From an uncultured Oscillospiraceae bacterium (GTDB lineage: Bacteria > Bacillota > Clostridia > Oscillospirales > Acutalibacteraceae), in the NCBI GenBank assembly GCA_902489335.1, contig CABTZO010000026.1:1-13600 (forward strand): a stretch of DNA of 13,600 nt, written 5' to 3'. Both the position numbers and the translations under genes were made by a program. Below are positions 1-6,178 of this stretch, piece after piece; positions within the stretch are counted from its first letter, which is position 1, and each line of letters opens with the position of its first letter. The notes under the pieces were generated by a model. That model worked only from the letters and a program-made list of their open reading frames with translations, was not told the origin of the DNA and ran no database searches.

Positions 1-2
1 GT

Positions 3-1163
3 TCAAAGAGTTTCCTTTCTTGTCTTTTCCAATGCTCTATTCATCAAATCATCAATATCAAGCTTCTGTTCTTGCCTTATGACTTCTTCTATTTTTGGAT
101 TGATTTTAGGATGTGAAGGCGTGAAAACTGTGCAACAATCTTCATACGGTTCACAGGAGATATCAAAAGTTTCTATTTTTTTAGATATATCCGAAATCTC
201 ACTTTTATCCATTCCTATGAGCGGTCTCAAAACTGACATATCTGCAACTTCATCGGTTGAGTTGAGTGCTTTCAATGTTTGTGAAGCCACTTGTCCTAAA
301 CTTTCGCCCGTTACAAGTGCATGCGACTGTGTCTGTTTGGCAATACACTGTGCGATTCTCATCATAAATCTTCGCATTATCAACGTAAAATATTCTTCCT
401 TGCACTTTTCACGAATTTCCTGTTGAATTTCCGTAAAATAAACCAAATAAAGATCAGTATTTCCCAAGTAAACATTCAACTGCGTTAACAGTCTTCGGAC
501 CTTATCTTCCGCGGCGGGACTTGTAAACGGAGGAGATGTAAAATGAACTGCATTTAGCTTTAGTCCACGCTTTGCCATAAGATATGCCGCCACCGGACTG
601 TCAATTCCACCGGACAAAAGCAAGGTTGCTTTACCGGAACTTCCAAGCGGAAGGCCACCGGCACCCTTTGTCTGATCCGTATGAATATAAGCTTTGTTTC
701 TTATCTCGACAAAAATAGTTCTGTCGGGATTATTGACATCAACCTTTAGCCTACCGTTTTTTCTCAGAATCGCTCCGCCCATCAATCTTGAAATCTCAGG
801 GGACTTTAATTCAAAATTCTTATCGGATCTCTTACTTTCAACTTTAAAAGTTTTTGCGTTACCAAGCAATTTTACTGCAAGCTCCGCCCCGTCATTCAGT
901 ATAAGGTCCATATCTTTCGGAAAAATGTATGATATAGAAAGACACGCTATTCCGTAGACCTTCAAAAGTCTGTCAAAAGCTGAATCTATGTCTACATCAG
1001 TTTTTGTAATCACAGTAATTGCAGATTGAGATTTTTTTACTTCAAATTCACCGATTTCTGATATAGATTTCTTTATGTTGTCAACTAATAAATTTTCAAA
1101 TTTATATCGATTTTTTCCCTTTAAATATAATTCTCCGGGTTTAATTAAAATCATTTTATCCAT
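3..1163 (-). CDS. thiI: tRNA 4-thiouridine synthase ThiI
   Basis: ThiI activates uridine 8 of tRNA with ATP and inserts sulfur to give 4-thiouridine; in many bacteria it also feeds sulfur to thiamine thiazole synthesis. The 386-residue protein has an N-terminal ferredoxin-like region, a THUMP domain (roughly residues 60-165) and a PP-loop ATP pyrophosphatase domain with the signature SGGIDSP at 184-190. C337, C343 and C344 lie in the CEPYEDCC segment near the C-terminus, where the sulfur-handling cysteine is expected. There is no C-terminal rhodanese domain, so the protein resembles Bacillus-type ThiI, which takes persulfide from a dedicated cysteine desulfurase. The start follows the stop of the desulfurase gene with no gap, and a GGTGG ribosome binding site lies inside that gene's end, which suggests translational coupling. 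The gene is complete, with its TGA stop at 3-5. Domain signature and context make the call secure. Confidence 0.96.
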   Translation of the reverse strand: MDKMILIKPGELYLKGKNRYKFENLLVDNIKKSISEIGEFEVKKSQSAITVITKTDVDIDSAFDRLLKVYGIACLSISYIFPKDMDLILNDGAELAVKLLGNAKTFKVESKRSDKNFELKSPEISRLMGGAILRKNGRLKVDVNNPDRTIFVEIRNKAYIHTDQTKGAGGLPLGSSGKATLLLSGGIDSPVAAYLMAKRGLKLNAVHFTSPPFTSPAAEDKVRRLLTQLNVYLGNTDLYLVYFTEIQQEIREKCKEEYFTLIMRRFMMRIAQCIAKQTQSHALVTGESLGQVASQTLKALNSTDEVADMSVLRPLIGMDKSEISDISKKIETFDISCEPYEDCCTVFTPSHPKINPKIEEVIRQEQKLDIDDLMNRALEKTRKETL

Positions 1164-2276
1164 TTATTTTCCACCATATTTTGAAATTATATTTATAAGC
1201 GTATTAACAAAAATCTTTGCTTCGTCTATAGAATTTTCATTCGAAAAACTTAGCCGTATTGCAGACTGTCTGTTGGCTTTTGAAAGACCCATTCCAACAA
1301 GCACATGGCTTTCATGGCCTTTTGTGCATGCAGAACCGGAAGACACATATATCTGTTCCATGGAAAGTGCATTTCTCAAAACTTCCGACATGAGTGCGGG
1401 AATCGACACATTCAATATATAAGGAGAAGCATCTTTTGGAGAATTAATTTCAACGCCCTTAATCTTTTGCAACTCTTTTCTCAAATACTCATTTATTTGC
1501 TTTACCGTGTCATTATCTTTTTTACTTTCCAACACTGCTGTTGCAAATCCCAATATTGAAGGCAAGGCTTCCGTTCCACCACGAAGATTTCGTTCCTGGC
1601 CGCCGCCGGTTACCGGAGTCCTTATTGCTTTCGGATTATTAAGATAGAGCGCGCCTATGCCCTTAGGACCGTGAACTTTATGTGCACTCAAGGAAACAGC
1701 ATCCACATATTTTATCGGGATATTATGTTTTGTAAATCCCTGGACTGAATCACAATGAAAAATTGTGTTTTGGTTTTTTGATTTTACGATTTCAGACGCC
1801 TGTTCTATCGGATTAATCGTTCCCGTTTCATTGTTAACCATCATAAAACTGCAAAGCAAGGTTTTTTCATCGATTTGATTTTCCAAATCGAATAAATCTA
1901 TCTTCCCGGTTTTATCATTTTTAACAAAACGAACTTCAACGCCTAAAAATTCAGCAAGTTTCACAGCCTCAATCACACTTTGGTGCTCAAGCCTGTCTGT
2001 AACAATATTTCCTTTTTGTTTAATGCCTCTCAGTGCCGCTCCGATAATTGCTATATTATTAGCTTCGGTTGCCCCCGATGTAAAATAAAGATTATCTGCT
2101 TTAACTTGCAAAAAATCTGCAATTTGCTTTCGAGAAGCTTCAAGCAGATTTTTTGAATTATTTCCGATTCTATGTAAAGAGGAAGCATTTGCAAAATCCT
2201 CTTCCATAGCTTCTTTTACTACATCGATTACAGATTTTGACGGCTTTGTTGTTGAGGCGTTGTCAAAATAAATCAT
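1164..2276 (-). CDS. nifS: Cysteine desulfurase, NifS/IscS family
   Basis: This PLP enzyme removes sulfur from L-cysteine and carries it as a persulfide for transfer to partner proteins. The 370-residue protein starts with the typical YFDNASTT motif (residues 3-10). It has EH at 97-98, the PLP lysine K200 in SAHKVHGPKG, and the catalytic C317 in SSGSACTKG. The short loop around C317 and the direct abutment with thiI point to a ThiI-dedicated desulfurase, like NifZ of Bacillus, rather than a general Fe-S cluster enzyme. No iscU or sufU scaffold lies next to it. Its ribosome binding site AAGGAG (2281-2286) overlaps the TAA stop of the rnfA-like gene, so it is probably translated from the long rpe-rnf transcript. 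The family call is certain; the dedicated partner is inferred from context. Confidence 0.95.
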   Translation of the reverse strand: MIYFDNASTTKPSKSVIDVVKEAMEEDFANASSLHRIGNNSKNLLEASRKQIADFLQVKADNLYFTSGATEANNIAIIGAALRGIKQKGNIVTDRLEHQSVIEAVKLAEFLGVEVRFVKNDKTGKIDLFDLENQIDEKTLLCSFMMVNNETGTINPIEQASEIVKSKNQNTIFHCDSVQGFTKHNIPIKYVDAVSLSAHKVHGPKGIGALYLNNPKAIRTPVTGGGQERNLRGGTEALPSILGFATAVLESKKDNDTVKQINEYLRKELQKIKGVEINSPKDASPYILNVSIPALMSEVLRNALSMEQIYVSSGSACTKGHESHVLVGMGLSKANRQSAIRLSFSNENSIDEAKIFVNTLINIISKYGGK

Positions 2277-2284
2277 TTTACTCC

Positions 2285-2899
2285 TTAGAAGAACACTGAT
2301 TTCCCGGCAAATCCGGTAAATGCCATTGCTATAATACCCATGTATAAAAACACAATTGCCGTGCCTTTAAAAGAATTCGGGATTCCTTTTTTCTTTTCCA
2401 GTCTTACCATTCCCTCATTTATAAAGAATGTAGCTATTATAAACGCAAGACCTGCTCCGAGTCCGGCTCCCACAGAATCTAAAATACCGAATGCTGTCTT
2501 TTGACTGATAAACGGAATTGCCAAGACAACCGTATTAAGTGCTGCAATAGAAATTTGCCTATAATACTTTTCCTTTTGCTCTTTTTCCCAACTTGATTTA
2601 AAAAGAGCAATTTTAATCATAACTAAAGTTACAAAATATATGGCAATTAAAATTGCGACAAAAATAATTACACTTATGAAAGGCTCTGTGATCTTAAACA
2701 TAGGAATAAGCAGAAACAATCTTGATATCAGAGCAGTCATTGTAGAAAAATAAGTTATGCTCAAGAAAAAGATACCGAGTTGACCGGGTCTTGCCGCAGT
2801 TCTTATTACCTCACTTGAACCAAATCCACCTGAAAATACAAGGTTGTGACTTAATCCTATGTAAAAAAGCGCCGATAAGAAACCAAGGAAAATATTCAT
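2285..2899 (-). CDS. rnfA: RnfA-like integral membrane protein without the usual cysteines
   Basis: RnfA is a six-helix membrane subunit of the Rnf ferredoxin:NAD+ oxidoreductase and pairs with RnfE around an intramembrane [2Fe-2S] cluster. This 204-residue protein has several hydrophobic segments and the RnfA-like C-terminus PNSFKGTAIVFLYMGIIAMAF followed by TGFAG, close to the family pattern of PxPFKG, then MSLAFMGF. The two positions where RnfA carries cluster cysteines look changed. The GLCPF segment reads GFGSS (residues 25-29), and the TNCAVLG segment reads LNTVVLA (121-127). There is no cysteine anywhere in the protein. The start is supported by AGGAAGGA at 2906-2913, six bases upstream. 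The start codon overlaps the stop of the long rnfE frame as ATGA. Fold and family are well supported; normal electron-transfer activity is doubtful. Confidence 0.85.
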   Translation of the reverse strand: MNIFLGFLSALFYIGLSHNLVFSGGFGSSEVIRTAARPGQLGIFFLSITYFSTMTALISRLFLLIPMFKITEPFISVIIFVAILIAIYFVTLVMIKIALFKSSWEKEQKEKYYRQISIAALNTVVLAIPFISQKTAFGILDSVGAGLGAGLAFIIATFFINEGMVRLEKKKGIPNSFKGTAIVFLYMGIIAMAFTGFAGKSVFF

Positions 2900-4068
2900 T
2901 TGGAATCCTTCCTATCCGTATTTGTTTTTCCGATTATTCCTTCGTCTGAGAAGTCAGCACTCCTTTTAAAATCGGAAGCTTTTGGGTCATGAGATCCTCT
3001 ATTTTCAAGCTTTTGATCTTTTCGTATTTGTCCTCGATCAGTCTCCTGGTATTGCGATTTACTTTTCTGATGTAAATTTCTCTGGCTACTATTGTTGCCA
3101 CTTGCATCAAAAAGCTTTTTATTTTTGCCTTTCTGAGGACTTTCGGATCGACTGTAACCTCTTCTAGCCTTTCCTCTTTGTCGTCTGATGCTTTTGGCAT
3201 TTCTGCCGGTTCTACGTTCAGAAAGTCTTTCGCCATTTCGCATCCCTTTGTAAATATTGCTTTGAGTATTTTCATTTTTTTCTCCTTTGTTTTCATATTC
3301 TTTTATATTAATATAAGAATCTTCTTTACCGGATTCTTTTATTTTATTATTTTCATCAATTTTTTCCATTGTCGGTTTTGCCCTCTCGGTTACCTTAGAT
3401 TTAAGGGAACTTCTTGAGTGAACCGTCAATTCCTGTGCATATTCGGGATCAACTCTTCTAAAATAAATTCTCAAAATTGATGCAAGAAAAGCAAGAATGA
3501 TAAATCCTGTAAAAGGCATAAATGCCGCATTGGAAGACAGGTAACCACCATTGCCCCAAAGATTTCTTATCGCACCGACTATCAAAGCAATGATTGAGTA
3601 TCCTAAAGATGAAGCAATTGCATTTTTTAGTGCCCCGGAAAATTTTGATTCAACCGCAACTATTTCACACTGCCTTGTTATTACCGGGTTGACCGCAAGT
3701 AAGGGGAGATATATTCCGAAATTCGACATTTTTTCAGGTAAATATCTATATATAAGAAACATTACAACCGTAACTATTAACATATTAGTAAAAGCATAGA
3801 GCCCATATCTTATCCATTGAGGAAATTTAGAAAAGACAAGAGCTGTTAAAATTTGAGTGAAAATCATCATTATTATCGTGACAGCACTCAAAACCAAAGC
3901 ACTTTGAACCGAAACGCTCAAAGCTACAATCGGGCAAAGACCGATTGAACCGACTAAAACCGGATTTTTAATAAGTATTTCAGAAAAAAGCTCTGTTCTA
4001 AGCTTTCTGCTCTTTTGTTGATTTTTTGATTTTATTTTTTTTCTGCTTGGTTTTTGTTCTTTTATCAA
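2896..4068 (-). CDS. rnfE: RnfE-like membrane protein with long charged C-terminal tail
   Basis: The conserved part, roughly residues 28-208, is an RnfE/NqrD-type membrane subunit with GLCP at 43-46, a GIYLPLLAVNP segment at 118-128 and several transmembrane helices. C45 matches one cluster ligand. The second expected cysteine (TNC) is replaced by N127-P128, although an unaligned C134 lies nearby. The start codon is TTG at 4068: two in-frame TAA codons sit directly upstream, no ATG precedes the conserved region, and AAAGGAGAG lies at 4079-4087. The start overlaps the rnfD-like gene by 71 bp. RnfE is usually about 200-230 residues long; here about 180 further Lys/Arg/Ser/Gly-rich residues follow. 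The second half of this tail overlaps, in another frame, a small ORF with its own strong ribosome binding site. The tail therefore may be real, dual-coding, or the result of a lost stop codon. The frame ends as ATGA on the rnfA start. Confidence 0.8.
   Translation of the reverse strand: MIKEQKPSRKKIKSKNQQKSRKLRTELFSEILIKNPVLVGSIGLCPIVALSVSVQSALVLSAVTIIMMIFTQILTALVFSKFPQWIRYGLYAFTNMLIVTVVMFLIYRYLPEKMSNFGIYLPLLAVNPVITRQCEIVAVESKFSGALKNAIASSLGYSIIALIVGAIRNLWGNGGYLSSNAAFMPFTGFIILAFLASILRIYFRRVDPEYAQELTVHSRSSLKSKVTERAKPTMEKIDENNKIKESGKEDSYINIKEYENKGEKNENTQSNIYKGMRNGERLSERRTGRNAKSIRRQRGKARRGYSRSESPQKGKNKKLFDASGNNSSQRNLHQKSKSQYQETDRGQIRKDQKLENRGSHDPKASDFKRSADFSDEGIIGKTNTDRKDSK
2934..3275 (-). CDS. 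Small lysine-rich protein nested in rnfE, unknown function
   Basis: This frame encodes 113 residues beginning MKILKAIFTKGCEMAKDFLN. It lies entirely inside the 3' extension of the rnfE-like frame, in a different frame on the same strand. The start is the second ATG of the open frame (the first is at 3296). It is chosen because AAAGGAG stands exactly six bases upstream, a better site than most in this window. The protein is highly charged, with an acidic stretch near residues 20-45 and an amphipathic, probably helical part with the motif VLRKAKIKSFLMQVATIVAR. No clear membrane segment or known domain is visible. It ends 34 bp before the rnfA start, leaving room for the rnfA ribosome binding site. 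It would sit between rnfE and rnfA in the operon, so it may be an accessory subunit. I do not recognise a family. Confidence 0.62.
   Translation of the reverse strand: MKILKAIFTKGCEMAKDFLNVEPAEMPKASDDKEERLEEVTVDPKVLRKAKIKSFLMQVATIVAREIYIRKVNRNTRRLIEDKYEKIKSLKIEDLMTQKLPILKGVLTSQTKE
3282..3288 (-). promoter_or_regulatory. Ribosome binding site AAAGGAG of the nested ORF
   Basis: AAAGGAG followed by six A residues and ATG at 3275. The match and spacing are near ideal, and the site lies within the rnfE-like coding frame. It is the main reason to accept the nested ORF as translated and to prefer the ATG at 3275 over the one at 3296. Confidence 0.7.
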
Positions 4069-5053
4069 CTTTTATTATCTCTCCTTTCTTTTTATTTTTA
4101 TTTTCAGAAAGAGACATAATTTTAAGTCCGATTCTCTCAAAAACATCAGAGGTGGCGTTCATTAATATTACAACAAAAAACACACCGTCTTCATAATGAC
4201 CGAGATGTCTAAACAGCATTGTGAGCAATCCGGCAAAGAAGCCATATGCTCCCCGTGCTATTGTGTTTTTGGGCGATGTCACCAAATCAGACAGCATAAA
4301 AACAGAACCAAAGAGAACATATCCCGCACTTATTTCCATAATAATTGACATCTTTCTTCCGGTATAAACACGTGGGAACATTATTGCAACAAGAGTAATT
4401 GCGAAAAGATAGAAAAAAATGACTGTTAATTGTTCTCTTCTTTTTATTGCAAGATAAATGAAGCATCCGAGGAAAAGAATAATTGCCGTTGTTCCTATGG
4501 GACCTGTTATTCTTCCAATCAGGACTTGAACTAAATTCATGGCATCGGGAATAATGGATTTGCCCTGTTTTAACATTCCTGCCAAAGACAGAGCATTGAT
4601 GTTGTCGGCACCGATTACATCAATCTTTACAAACTCAAAAGCTTTGAAAGTGAAAATGTCCTTACTGTACGCAATGCTCAAGAACGAAAGCCCAACGGCT
4701 GCCGGAACAAAAATCAGTTCATCAGAATTTCCAAAAGGAATTTTCCCAATGACAACGGCAAAAAATACACCGATTACAGGCACAAAAAACGGTACCGAAA
4801 CCGGCATACAAAGGGCAATCATTAGCGAAGTCGCAATTGTTGACAAATCAGGAACTAAGCTTTTCACATTTTTTCTTATAAAAAGATTGACTATACCTTC
4901 AAAAAAAATGCCGCTCAAAACGCAAATCAGTAAAATCAAAATTGCGCGTGTTCCGTTAAGATAAACGCCCATGATTGACAGACATGAAAGCATGATTATC
5001 ATATCCGTCATGTAACTTTTGATATTAAACTTTTTTTCGTCTTCTCTAACCAT
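3998..5053 (-). CDS. rnfD: RnfD-like membrane protein lacking the FMN threonine motif
   Basis: RnfD/NqrB proteins are membrane subunits of ion-pumping redox complexes and normally carry an FMN bound to a threonine. This 351-residue protein has many hydrophobic segments. It shows the family pattern PVIGVFFAVVIGK (92-104), then VPAAVG (116-121, where NPA is usual), TGPIGTT (183-189, for GGSLGET), FMLSDLVTSP (252-261) and GLLTMLFRHLG...EDGVFFVVILMNA (275-300). The region where a D-x-x-[ST]-G-A-T motif should hold FMN reads NALSLAGML (153-161) and has no threonine. The C-terminus (318-351) is almost pure lysine and polar residues. The gene follows rpe after 6 bp without a clear ribosome binding site, and its end overlaps rnfE by 71 bp. 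Family membership is good; loss of FMN is inferred from a by-eye alignment. Confidence 0.85.
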   Translation of the reverse strand: MVREDEKKFNIKSYMTDMIIMLSCLSIMGVYLNGTRAILILLICVLSGIFFEGIVNLFIRKNVKSLVPDLSTIATSLMIALCMPVSVPFFVPVIGVFFAVVIGKIPFGNSDELIFVPAAVGLSFLSIAYSKDIFTFKAFEFVKIDVIGADNINALSLAGMLKQGKSIIPDAMNLVQVLIGRITGPIGTTAIILFLGCFIYLAIKRREQLTVIFFYLFAITLVAIMFPRVYTGRKMSIIMEISAGYVLFGSVFMLSDLVTSPKNTIARGAYGFFAGLLTMLFRHLGHYEDGVFFVVILMNATSDVFERIGLKIMSLSENKNKKKGEIIKVDKRTKTKQKKNKIKKSTKEQKA

Positions 5054-5059
5054 AATAAA

Positions 5060-5710
5060 TTAAATGCTGTTTTCTTTTAATTTTGAAATTGTCTCTGCAG
5101 GATTTTCAGATTTAAAAACAGTGCTGCCTGAAACTACAACATCAGCTCCCGCTTTTGCAACGGTTGCAATATTTTCGGTGTTTATTCCGCCATCGACATT
5201 GATAATGGTATTAAGACCAAGTTTATCAGCCTTTTCTCTGACTATCTTGATTTTTTCAACCTGATCTTCCATGAAACTCTGTCCGGAAAATCCCGGTTCA
5301 ACCGTCATAATAAGAACTAGGTCAACCAGTTCAAGATAAGGCAACAAGTTTTCGATTTTAGTTTTGGGTCTGAGAGTCAAACCCGCTTTACAACCCGAAT
5401 CTTTTATTTTTTGAATTGTTTGTTTTATATCTGATTTTGATTCTATATGAAAGGTAATATAATCGGCACCGGCTTTTGCAAAATCTTCGATATATTTAAT
5501 CGGATCTTCAATCATCAAATGAACATCGCTGACAGCCTCTGTCTTGTCTTTCAGGCACTTTATGACAGGCGCGCCAAAAGTTATGTTCGGAACAAAAAGT
5601 CCGTCCATAACATCATAGTGGATCCATTCGGCACCGGCATCCCACATTTTTTTGAGTTCTCTGTCTAATTGTGAGAAATCAGCAGATAATACGGAAGGAG
5701 AGATTATCAT
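5060..5710 (-). CDS. rpe: Ribulose-phosphate 3-epimerase
   Basis: Interconverts D-ribulose 5-phosphate and D-xylulose 5-phosphate in the non-oxidative pentose phosphate pathway. The 216-residue TIM-barrel protein has the N-terminal SPSVLSADF (4-12), HYDVMDG (31-37), the VHLMIEDP segment (63-70), TVEPGFSGQ (136-144) and VDGGI (172-176). H31, D33, H64 and D173 match the metal-binding and catalytic residues of the family, and the length is typical. The ATG at 5710 has GGAGGT at 5716-5721, five bases upstream, and a good promoter just beyond. It is the first gene of the minus-strand operon that continues into the rnf-like genes, nifS and thiI. Its metabolic link to those genes is unclear. Confidence 0.97.
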   Translation of the reverse strand: MIISPSVLSADFSQLDRELKKMWDAGAEWIHYDVMDGLFVPNITFGAPVIKCLKDKTEAVSDVHLMIEDPIKYIEDFAKAGADYITFHIESKSDIKQTIQKIKDSGCKAGLTLRPKTKIENLLPYLELVDLVLIMTVEPGFSGQSFMEDQVEKIKIVREKADKLGLNTIINVDGGINTENIATVAKAGADVVVSGSTVFKSENPAETISKLKENSI

Positions 5711-5737
5711 TTTTTACCTCCAAAATTTAATAGAATA

Positions 5738-5766
5738 ATTATAGCAATTGACCGATTAAAAATCAA
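5738..5766 (-). promoter_or_regulatory. Sigma-A-type promoter of the rpe-rnf-nifS-thiI operon
   Basis: Read on the minus strand: TTGATT (5761-5766), a 17-bp spacer, then TATAAT (5738-5743). Transcription should begin near 5731, giving a leader of only about 20 bases before the rpe start. No other good promoter was seen further down the operon, so the whole gene block may depend on this one. The -35 box lies in a small inverted repeat (ATCAATC at 5762-5768 and GATTGAT at 5781-5787), a possible operator. Confidence 0.8.
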
Positions 5767-5796
5767 TCAAAGCGACGTGCGATTGATAATCATCCT

Positions 5797-5822
5797 CTAC
5801 GGTGGGGTACAGAACACCGTAG
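5797..5822. repeat. Inverted repeat CTACGGTG / CACCGTAG
   Basis: Two perfect 8-bp arms (5797-5804 and 5815-5822) around a 10-bp loop. It is the first of four palindromes in the gene-free stretch between rpe and the surface-protein genes. Directly before it, GATTGATAATC at 5781-5791 is itself a short palindrome with the same GATT/AATC core as the later units. Confidence 0.7.
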
Positions 5823-5866
5823 AATATCTGCAAACGTTGACAGTGATTCTCCCCCCTCTTTGGTAG

Positions 5867-5887
5867 CCCGGGATTATTAATCCCGGG
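5867..5887. repeat. 21-bp perfect palindrome, CCCGGGATTA arms
   Basis: Arms CCCGGGATTA (5867-5876) and TAATCCCGGG (5878-5887) flank a single central T. It is preceded by TTTGGTAG and followed by TGCCAATTTAGAAATC. GGTAG precedes the next unit as well, and a TTTAGA(A/G)AT string follows another unit. It is GC-rich at the ends in an otherwise AT-rich region. Confidence 0.85.
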
Positions 5888-5915
5888 TGCCAATTTAGAA
5901 ATCTTTTCCCGGTAG

Positions 5916-5936
5916 TGCAGGATTATCAATCCTGCA
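5916..5936. repeat. Inverted repeat TGCAGGATT / AATCCTGCA
   Basis: Two perfect 9-bp arms (5916-5924 and 5928-5936) with a 3-bp loop ATC. It follows CCCGGTAG, echoing the GGTAG before the preceding palindrome. Outer arm sequence differs from the neighbouring palindromes, but the inner GGATTAT.AATCC core is shared. Confidence 0.8.
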
Positions 5937-5984
5937 TTCATTATTTAACGTATATATTAAAAAATTGAATCAACAGATACGGAA

Positions 5985-6006
5985 CGGGCGATTTATAAAT
6001 CGCCCG
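5985..6006. repeat. 22-bp perfect palindrome, CGGGCGATTTA arms
   Basis: A gapless palindrome with arms CGGGCGATTTA (5985-5995) and TAAATCGCCCG (5996-6006). It is followed by CTACGGTTTAGAGATTGATTG, whose CTACGG also opens the first palindrome. It ends 47 bp before the -35 box of the next gene. The surrounding stretch 5711-6178 otherwise contains only the rpe leader, two divergent promoters and a leader hairpin; I see no gene or RNA in it. Confidence 0.85.
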
Positions 6007-6053
6007 CTACGGTTTAGAGATTGATTGTCGATTTTTTGCTTGTTCATACTTGG

Positions 6054-6082
6054 TTTACAATCAAGAATGAATAATGTATAAT
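6054..6082 (+). promoter_or_regulatory. Sigma-A-type promoter of the Thr/Pro-rich membrane protein gene
   Basis: TTTACA (6054-6059), a 17-bp spacer and a perfect TATAAT (6077-6082). Transcription would start near 6089, leaving a leader of about 90 bases that contains the inverted repeat described next. It is the only clear promoter seen for the two surface-protein genes. Confidence 0.8.
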
Positions 6083-6128
6083 ATTAACAGAAATGTATCA
6101 TAAATTTACACAAGATAAATAAATTTCA

Positions 6129-6172
6129 CCTTTAATTAAAAGAAAAAATCTTTCCTTTTAATTAGAAAGGAG
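6129..6172 (+). promoter_or_regulatory. Leader hairpin that could mask the ribosome binding site
   Basis: CCTTTAATTAAAAG (6129-6142) can pair with CTTTTAATTAGAAAGG (6155-6170): ten continuous pairs, a two-base bulge, then five more. The second arm contains most of the ribosome binding site AGAAAGGAG (6164-6172) of the gene starting at 6179. If it forms in the mRNA, it would hide the site and reduce translation until opened. Pairing is seen in the sequence; regulation is inferred. Confidence 0.5.
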
Positions 6173-6178
6173 CAAAAA

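Noticed and set aside
5756..5941. Minus-strand 61-codon frame between rpe and its upstream region
   Set aside because: It is made of the palindromic repeats and overlaps the rpe promoter; no ribosome binding site or protein-like composition.
5781..6006. Possible CRISPR array in the palindrome cluster
   Set aside because: The repeats differ from one another in sequence and length, spacing is irregular and no cas gene is nearby.
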